From positions 1 through 64,000 of the forward strand of contig CAJNOP010000533.1 of assembly GCA_905250075.1 (NCBI GenBank): a stretch of 64,000 nt of DNA, given 5' to 3'. The notes below the pieces were generated by a model. That model did no database searches and was not told where the DNA came from. It worked only from the letters and a program-made list of their open reading frames with translations. The position numbers and the translations under genes were made by a program. The stretch comes from Rotaria sp. Silwood1 (lineage: Eukaryota; Rotifera; Eurotatoria; Philodinida; Philodinidae). Shown here one piece after another: positions 58,001 to 64,000 of this stretch (its first letter is position 1; every line of letters begins with the position of its first letter).

Positions 58001-60851
58001 TGGATGAATACTCATCGTCTATTTGCTGTAAGTTTTAATTATTAATATTTTATAAATCTAATAAGAATAAGATTTTTGAATTAAAATCATTTTATAAGAA
58101 CAATTCGATGTTTTTTTTATTAGAAATAGAATATTATTTAAAAATAGGCTTTTTTTTTTCTAAATAATTATTTCATTTTATAGATTATAATCATAGAAAA
58201 ATAAATGTATAAGTTATATAATCTTCATATAGATTGTTAGAAGTTAGGTTTTGTTTTTCTACTTAAGAAAATGAACATCATTAATAATCAACTACTATTG
58301 TCCTTCTAAAATGTGAAAATAATATCATTTTATAATCATCTTACAATATTTTTTAATTAAGAAAAATGTGTTTCATATAAAATTTAACACTTGTTACTAA
58401 TAATAGAAAATATTAGTCATAATTAATTTTTTCAGAAATTTAATCAATATAAATTTTTAGAATATTAACATGATAGTTTCCCTTTCAAGAAAAAAAAATT
58501 TCTTTTTGTTGAATTTTAAATTTTATTATTTCTTTTTTAATTTAGTTGAAAATTCATATTTTTCTTATTTTAGGCAGTGAATACGATTTTAATGTAGCAG
58601 ATACGTTAAAATGTTATAGACCTTGTAGTCTTGATGAATTAATAACATTAACAAATTTTAATAAAAAAGAAATTCAACTTATTTATCAAGGTTTTAAACA
58701 AGAATGTCCATCTGGTATGTTAACAAAAAAAAAAAAAAAAAAAAATTCTATATATAGTTTTATAAACAAAAAAAAAAAAACAAAAATCTTTAAAGGTATT
58801 GTTAATGAAGAAACATTTAGAAAAATTTTTGGACATTTTTTTCCATGTGGAGATACAAAACAATATGCACATTTAATATTTTCAACATTTGATTTACGTT
58901 CATCAGGTATAATTACATTTGAAGATTTTCTTATTGGTTTATCAACATTATGTCGTGGAACAATTGAAGATCGACTTAAATGGATATTTAAATTATATGA
59001 TAATAAAAAAACAGGAAGATTAACAAAAGATGTAAGTCTTCTTTTTTTTTTGATTTGTAATTATACAAAAAATATATTTTCGAAAATTAATTTAAGTTTA
59101 TTATGTTCAAACTTTATACTTTTATTTTTTTTGATTTAATAATTTATTAACATACAGTCAAAGACAAAAGTTTAAACGAAAATGTATTTTTGATTTTTTC
59201 TATAATAACAAACATCAGTGATGTATCTACTGGGTGGGCGCCGGCCACCCAAAATTTTGATTCGCCCACTCGAAAATATACAGCAGTCATGGGCCGAATA
59301 CGCGCCGCCCACCCGAGATTTTGATTCGCCCACTCAAAAATATACAACAGCCATTCGTCTACTGGGTGGACCGAATGGGCGCCGCCCACCCAAAATTTTG
59401 TTTCGCCCACTCGAAAATATACAGCAGCCATTCGTCTACTGGGTGGGCGAATAGGCGCCGCCCACTCGGAAATATACAGCAGCCATTCGTCTACCGGATG
59501 GGCGCCGCCCACCCGAAATTTTGATTCGCCTACTCGAAAATATACAGCAGCCATTCGTCTACTGGATAGGCGCCGCGCCCCCGAAATTTCGACTCGCCTA
59601 CTCGGAAAACGAAATCTAGATAAAACACTGACAAACATCTAACTGAAATCCAAATAGTGATTCGGATAGCCAGCCAATGAAGAGCTCTATCAGATGCATC
59701 CTATACTAAAATTTCATAGACGATTGAAGGTAGCAAGGTTTCTATAGAACCCAAAATCGTATTTTTCAAGTCTCAGAAGACTTTGCAATAATTCGTTTGC
59801 TAATAGTACCAATTTAAAGAACACAAAATTTTGAAGAAAATGAAGGGTCGCCGCCTTTCCTTTCAAAATTTATAAGCATTACGAAAATCGAAAAAATACG
59901 ATTTTTAGCGGTTTCTTGATAAATTTCAGTTTTTGTAATGCTTATAAATTTTGAAAGGAAAGACGGCGACCCTTCATTTTCTTTAGAATTTTGTATTCTT
60001 TAAGTTGGTACTGTTAGCAAATGAATTATTGCAAAGTCTTCTTAGACCTGAAAAATACGGTTTTGGATTTTCTAGAAACCTTATAGGATGCATTTGATAG
60101 AGCTCTTCATCGGCTACCCGAATCACTATTTGGATTTCAGTTAGATCGCTTGTTATTATAGAAAAAATCAAAAATACATTTTCGTTTAAACTTTTGTCTT
60201 TGACTGTATATAGAAAAAATTTTGATGAAATACTTCAATACATTTAATAGAATCTCGACATTTATGTATGCTATACTGTAAGACTTAAACGAATCTGATC
60301 GATTAGCACCCAGTCAGACAAGAGTTGAAAAAAACAAAAATGGCGTTTTTACGCATTAAAAAACGCTTTTTTTTTTTCTTCGAATCAAATGATTTTCACA
60401 ACGACTTTCTTTAGTCTCCGAAGAAAAAAAATCAAATTGCATAAAACTCCGTGTTTTTTGCACTTTGAATATCATCGTGAACGTAACCGCGCTGGATATT
60501 TTTGATCTCTAATAACCGATAAGAGATCGAATAATCTTACTGTTAAATTTAATATTTTTTTATATGTCATACAAAAAAAAAAGGATTTTCATGTGATTAT
60601 TTGTGCTGTTCATTCTCTTCTTGGTAATGCATCCAATCGTCATAATAATTATATAATTACTCAAGAACATACAACTAAAGTCTTTCAAAAATTTGACCAA
60701 AAAAATCAAGGATATATTACAATAGATGATTTTATATCAATTTGTTTACAAGTAAATAATATTATTTAAATTATTTTCAAACATATGTTTTTGTTTTTTC
60801 TAGGATCCAATGATTGTACAATCGATTGAAGCTCTACGTGTAACTGTATGA
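54799..60851 (+). CDS. KChIP/neuronal calcium sensor-like EF-hand protein
   Basis: Five exons (54799-54892, 58574-58714, 58796-59031, 60584-60751, 60804-60851) join in frame to 228 aa. After a variable basic N-terminus, CYRPCSLDELITLTNFNKKE, YQGFKQECPSG, FRKIFGHFFPCGDTKQYAHL and FEDFLIGLSTLCRGTIEDRL match K+ channel-interacting proteins. EF-hand loops are degenerate: EF2 DLRSSGIITFED, EF3 DNKKTGRLTKDD and EF4 DQKNQGYITIDD lack acidic residues at loop positions 3 and 5, and position 12 is Asp, not Glu. Calcium affinity is probably weak. KChIPs bind Kv4 channels and alter gating and trafficking. Intron 1 (3.7 kb) and intron 3 (1.5 kb) are filled with transposable elements, unlike other introns here. 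Confidence 0.87.
54958..55142. mobile_element. hAT-type MITE with CAGGGGTGTCCCGA ends, containing assembly gap
   Basis: Ends CAGGGGTGTCCCGAGG and GGTCGGGACACCCCTG with a perfect 8-bp duplication atttcagt (54950-54957, 55143-55150). A run of G (about 54985-55012), 100 N, then a run of C (55113-55126) occupies the middle. Located in intron 1 of the KChIP-like gene. Confidence 0.9.
55013..55112. other. Assembly gap (100 N)
   Basis: Exactly 100 N between poly-G and poly-C, a conventional unknown-length scaffold gap. The true distance is unknown. Confidence 0.98.
55701..55823. mobile_element. hAT-type MITE, CAGTGGCGTACGCAG family, copy 2
   Basis: 123 bp, inverse internal orientation to copy 1. 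Perfect 8-bp duplication atgatact (55693-55700, 55824-55831). In intron 1 of the KChIP-like gene. Confidence 0.94.
56853..57023. mobile_element. MITE with ACTATTCAGTCAGATAAG ends
   Basis: 171 bp with about 20-bp inverted ends (ACTATTCAGTCAGATAAG and CTTATCTGACTGAATAGT). Target duplication unclear. The internal block ttcgaatcaaatgatttc recurs in the partial relative at 60309. In intron 1 of the KChIP-like gene. Confidence 0.78.
59155..60206. mobile_element. Tc1/mariner-like foldback element with TA duplication
   Basis: Ends CAGTCAAAGACAAAAGTTTA and its complement, each abutting TA (59153-59154 and 60207-60208). The arms (59155-59215 plus 59639-59895, and about 59925-60206) are inverted copies, with gaaaggaaagacggcgaccc facing gggtcgccgcctttcctttc near the centre. 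The left arm is split by the hAT element at 59216-59630. Lies in intron 3 of the KChIP-like gene. Confidence 0.82.
59216..59630. mobile_element. hAT-type element built of ~65-70 bp tandem repeats, nested
   Basis: Ends CAGTGATGTATCTA and TCTAGATAAAACACTG with a perfect 8-bp duplication acaaacat (59208-59215, 59631-59638). Inside are about six tandem copies of a unit containing ctactgggtgggcgccgccc, attcgcccactcg and aaaatatacagcagccattc. Open frames through this array are repeat artefacts. Confidence 0.88.
60309..60480. repeat. Partial relative of the 56853 MITE
   Basis: Starts acccagtcagacaagagttg and carries ttcgaatcaaatgatttt, like 56853-57023, but lacks a matching right end. Confidence 0.55.
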
Positions 60852-60900
60852 TGATTGTATTCATTCCGTTATTAATATGTACTTTTATTTTTTCTGTATA

Positions 60901-61065
60901 CAGGCATGTACCTAAAGGGAAGAAGCTTATGGGGATCGGACCCCTCCTCAGGACTGAAAACGCCTGTAGGGAGGTACAAGTAGACGTTTTTTTTCTCAGT
61001 GAATTTTTTAATTTTCCCATGGTTCCCCTCCCCCCCCCTCAGAAAATTTCTGGGGTACGTACCTG
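60901..61065. mobile_element. hAT-type MITE with CAGGCATGTACC ends
   Basis: 165 bp, ends CAGGCATGTACCTAAAG and GGGGTACGTACCTG, with a perfect 8-bp duplication tctgtata (60893-60900, 61066-61073). It begins 50 bp after the KChIP-like stop codon, so it probably lies in the 3' UTR or just beyond. Confidence 0.88.
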
Positions 61066-61282
61066 TCTGTATATGAAATTATTAAAAGAAATAATTTTAA
61101 TCATATATATGTATATTATATCGAGTTGTTTTTGTTTAAATGAATTAGTTTGTAAAACTATTTTTGATGAAGTAAAAAAATGAAATCTTTTAATAATCAT
61201 TATATAAAATTACTATATATATATTTTTTTTCTTTTATCAAACTTAATAATCATTAAAGTAAAAAGAAAATGGATAATAAAA

Positions 61283-62279
61283 TTAATTTCTTAATGCTTC
61301 TAAACGTTTTGTAATTTCATCTTCTTGATTATGAATATCAACTGCATCAATTATTGTTGGATTAACAGGAACATCTGGATACATAATAACTTTAGCTAAA
61401 AAAAATAAAAGAAGAAATTTTAATAGAAAAAAAAATTTTCTTTTTTGTTTATTCTTACACATAAGAATTTCATTTAATACTTTATTGACTTCTTCATCAG
61501 TTTCTTCTTCAAGATCATTATTATCAAAATTTGATTCAATAGCTTCTTTTGTCATTTCACTTATAATACCCATCTAAACAAAAATTAGTCTTTTTTTGTT
61601 TCATATACTATACAAAATAGAAAAAGTTTTTACTTTAATTAATTCTTGTGAAAATTGTTCAGATATTGATTGAAATTGTTCAATTTTCATTAATTCTGAT
61701 AATGAATGTGCTACGGAAGCACTTGTTTGCATTATACCAGTTAATTTAACATTTACTAAAAAGAAAATTTTTGATATTATTAAATTTAAAAAAAAAATAA
61801 ATAAATTACATAATTGATTTTTAATAGAATTATCAATTGTATCAAGATTAGCTTTGGCTGAATATAAATTACTTTTATTATGTTTTAATCTTAGAAAAAA
61901 AAATGAAGATTAGTTTTCTTTTTTTATTAAATAAAAATTAATTTTAATTTACTTAACAATTCCTTTTGCTAATACACGAAGTGCATCTTTATTATTATTT
62001 AAAGCATGTTTACGTATATCATTTGAAAGACGTTGAATTTCTCGATCAGATTCTTTATAAAAAAAAAACAAGAAAATTATTTTAGTATTGAAAAATATTA
62101 CGATTAATTTGTCGATCTAATTGTCGTTTTTCTTGTCGAATTTGTGTACTAAAAGATCGTGTCTTAAAAAACACAAAGAAATATTAATAATAAAACTAAA
62201 TAAATTTTTTAATTAAAAAAACCTGTTCTTTAGCTTTTTCATAAGGAGTTCGTTTATCTCCACCGAAGAAGAAACTCAT
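61283..62279 (-). CDS. ESCRT-III subunit, CHMP3/Vps24-like
   Basis: Seven exons (62279-62223, 62162-62102, 62052-61953, 61889-61810, 61755-61634, 61573-61459, 61395-61283) give 215 aa, the usual Snf7-family size. The basic N-terminal helices include RQEKRQLDRQINQSDREIQR and LAKGIVKLKHNKSNLYSAKA, followed by the KNQLLNVKLTGIMQTSASVA hairpin region. Acidic C-terminal helices include MGIISEMTKEAIESNFDNND and EEETDEEVNKVLNEIL. The end ITKRLEALRN is a MIM1 motif that would bind the MIT domain of VPS4. The LYSAKA and MGIISEM blocks resemble CHMP3 most, but CHMP2 cannot be fully excluded. It acts in membrane scission at endosomes and the midbody. Confidence 0.85.
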
Positions 62280-62785
62280 GTTGATGATATCTGTTAGTAT
62301 TTTTGTTAAAATATATTACAAACCAATAAATGTTTATAGAATAACGTTGACTGTATCGCTTTATTTGCTGATCTTATCAACTGACAGTCTCTATATTTTT
62401 ATTTATAAAATAGATGTTGACTAATATCTTATAAGAAATACAACAAAAAAAAGAATCATTTTTTTTCTTTTTTTATATGAAAACACAATTTTTATGCATT
62501 TCATCAGATTGATATTTCTCGATCAGAAAAAAACAAAAAAAGTTGCAAAGAATTAATAAACTTCTTAGTAATTCGAATATATTAAAAAACTTTTTTCGTT
62601 TTTTTTTAATAGTGAAAATTTTGTAAAATGACATAGAATGAAAGAACAAAATTATTCTTTACACATTATTCTTTAATAAAAATATAAAACTTAATTGAAT
62701 TAACTTTCTATCGAAGAATTTATATTCTTGAAAAAATAAAATAAATAATAATAGATTTACAAAAAAAAAATTTTCTAGATTTCAA
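62280..62785. other. Divergent promoter region of CHMP3-like and PRXL2B-like genes
   Basis: About 500 bp of AT-rich DNA with T runs; no specific element recognised. The tract tttctag just before 62786 could be a 5' UTR intron acceptor. Confidence 0.4.
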
Positions 62786-63424
62786 ATGTCAATCAATGAA
62801 TTAGATTCAATTATTGGTAATATATTAGTAACACGTGTAATAGATAATACTAATGTACAAATTCGTTCATTATATGCATTTCAACCAATAGTTTTAATAT
62901 TTTTTCGTCGTTTTGGTTGTCAATTATGTCGTTCATATGCATTAAAATTAACAAATGAATTATATCCAATATTAAAAAAAAATCATATTGGTTTTATTGG
63001 TATTGGTCTTGAAAGATTTGGTTTAGAAGAATTTCAAGCTGGAAAATTTTTTTCTGGTGATCTTTATATTGATGAAGGAAAAAAAGCTTATCAAATATTA
63101 GGTTTACCTTATCTTGGTTGGATTAAAGGTATAACAACATTATTTACAAGATCAACAAAATTATGGAATGATGAAACAAAAAAAATGGGTATACAAGGAA
63201 ATTTCAAAGGTGATGGATTTCAATTAGGTGCTACATATATTCTTGGACCAAAAGATGGAAAAATTTGGTTAGCACATCCTCAAAAAGATTAGTATGTATA
63301 ATAATTAAATTTTTTTATTGCATATATATATATATATCGAGATGTTGTTTTTAGTGGTGATCATCCATCAATTGATTCGATTATTAAGACTCTTCGAGAT
63401 AATATACCTGAATTTCAAGAATAA
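62786..63424 (+). CDS. PRXL2B-like (prostamide/prostaglandin F synthase-like) thioredoxin-fold protein
   Basis: Two exons (62786-63291 and 63355-63424) across a 63-bp intron give 191 aa. The core IFFRRFGCQLCRSYALKL has the C-x-x-C (CQLC) site of the AhpC/TSA-like PRXL2 group. HIGFIGIGLERFGLEEFQAG, GDLYIDEGKKAYQILGL and MGIQGNFKGDGFQLGATYIL match the prostamide synthase subgroup in order and spacing. Members reduce prostaglandin H2 or prostamide H2 with thioredoxin; whether rotifer proteins do so is unknown, and a peroxiredoxin-like antioxidant role is the alternative. The second exon supplies the C-terminal helix (DSIIKTLRDNIPEFQE). Confidence 0.88.
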
Positions 63425-64000
63425 TATGATTTCTTTTGTTTTTTTTTGATTTGTATCTTAAACAGGACTCTTTCAAACAAACAACAACAACAAAAAAAAA
63501 ATCAATATGTTATACGAACTTTGACAGAGAAATCTAGTTTGCTAAATTCGTTATTTTTGACTTTTGTTTAATTCATATCTCAGTAAAACGTTATGGTATC
63601 GTTTTGAAAATTTCAAAGCTGAGATCGATTTTTGAGATAATTCGTTTATTATTATTCATTTTGGTTATTTTTATTGAAAAGAAATAGATTGAATTATGTT
63701 CATATAAATAAGATCATTGACTTTGATTCTTCTATTTTCTTTGAAGTTTGAACTTTCTCATGTAGCTGTTTGGAAAAAAACAAGTAGACTATATAATGAA
63801 TATAATTACATAATAAGACAGTTGTTATCAGCAATTTTTATGCCTTATAATATTCTATAATCCATGAGTTTTTCAATATTGAACACAATTACAATATATT
63901 AACATTCATGAGAAGAACATATTGTTGTTATATGTTTTATTGCATACAAAAAAACAAAACTAATGGATTCTAATTCATTGTTCAATGCGTAATAGTGCAT
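63425..64000. other. AT-rich 3' flank
   Basis: Downstream of the PRXL2B-like gene to the window edge. No exon or repeat element seen. Confidence 0.45.

Noticed and set aside
59147-59638. Open frames rich in GGRRPP or AAHPKF repeats
   Set aside because: They run through the tandem array of the nested hAT-type element on both strands, with no codon bias or independent support.
1-64000. CRISPR arrays, operons, bacterial promoters, tRNA or rRNA genes
   Set aside because: Intron-bearing eukaryotic DNA; no regularly spaced short repeats, no operon layout, and no cloverleaf or rRNA sequence was seen by eye. A tRNA or rRNA covariance-model scan would settle the RNA part.

Overview
The window looks like a piece of a bdelloid rotifer genome. 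It is AT-rich and eukaryotic, with many very short GT-AG introns (about 45-90 bp). It carries ordinary animal genes (ORAI channel, KChIP-type EF-hand protein, CHMP3-like ESCRT-III subunit, DGAT2, PRXL2B-like thioredoxin-fold protein, PMP3 proteolipid). Among these sit genes of non-animal character: a phi-class glutathione transferase, a formate/nitrite transporter of fungal type, a DraG-type ADP-ribosylglycohydrolase and a potato-inhibitor-I-like protein. Decayed LDLa/EGF receptor and ART-TPR sequences also fit bdelloids. The genus cannot be fixed from sequence alone.

Layout. 0-12 kb: 3' end of a rhodopsin-like receptor, phi GST, DGAT2, a small PI-I-like inhibitor, an unknown four-TM protein, a broken F-box/FBA gene, and the FNT transporter. 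12-18 kb: quiet AT-rich DNA with two clearly dead genes (SDR and 2-oxoglutarate/Fe(II) oxygenase). 18.8-23.3 kb: a secreted Thr/Ser/Lys-repeat protein with a Ly6-type cysteine domain, and an unknown tail-anchored protein. 23.3-27 kb: a decayed LDLa/EGF receptor riddled with MITEs. 27.5-37.7 kb: an ADP-ribose neighbourhood with two tandem UAS-PARP fusion genes, an LRR gene, a DraG-type ADP-ribosylglycohydrolase and an ART-TPR gene broken by a MITE. 38-46.5 kb: repeats, PMP3 and a large unrecognised multi-exon gene. 48-52 kb: a degraded MULE-like element, a perfect hairpin and a 1.3 kb foldback. 52.6-63.4 kb: ORAI, the KChIP-like gene (introns loaded with transposons), CHMP3-like and PRXL2B-like genes.

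Mobile DNA dominates the unusual content. I count 19 short elements with both ends present whose termini begin CAG or TAG. Fifteen have perfect 8-bp target duplications, three match at 7 of 8 positions and one is decayed. This is the signature of non-autonomous hAT transposons. They fall into at least seven sequence families, several sharing an AGAGATG terminus. No autonomous transposase is present in the window.

The most novel item is the fusion of a FAF1-like UAS (thioredoxin-fold) domain to a PARP catalytic domain, present as two tandem genes with the same exon architecture, within 2 kb of a putative ADP-ribose eraser.
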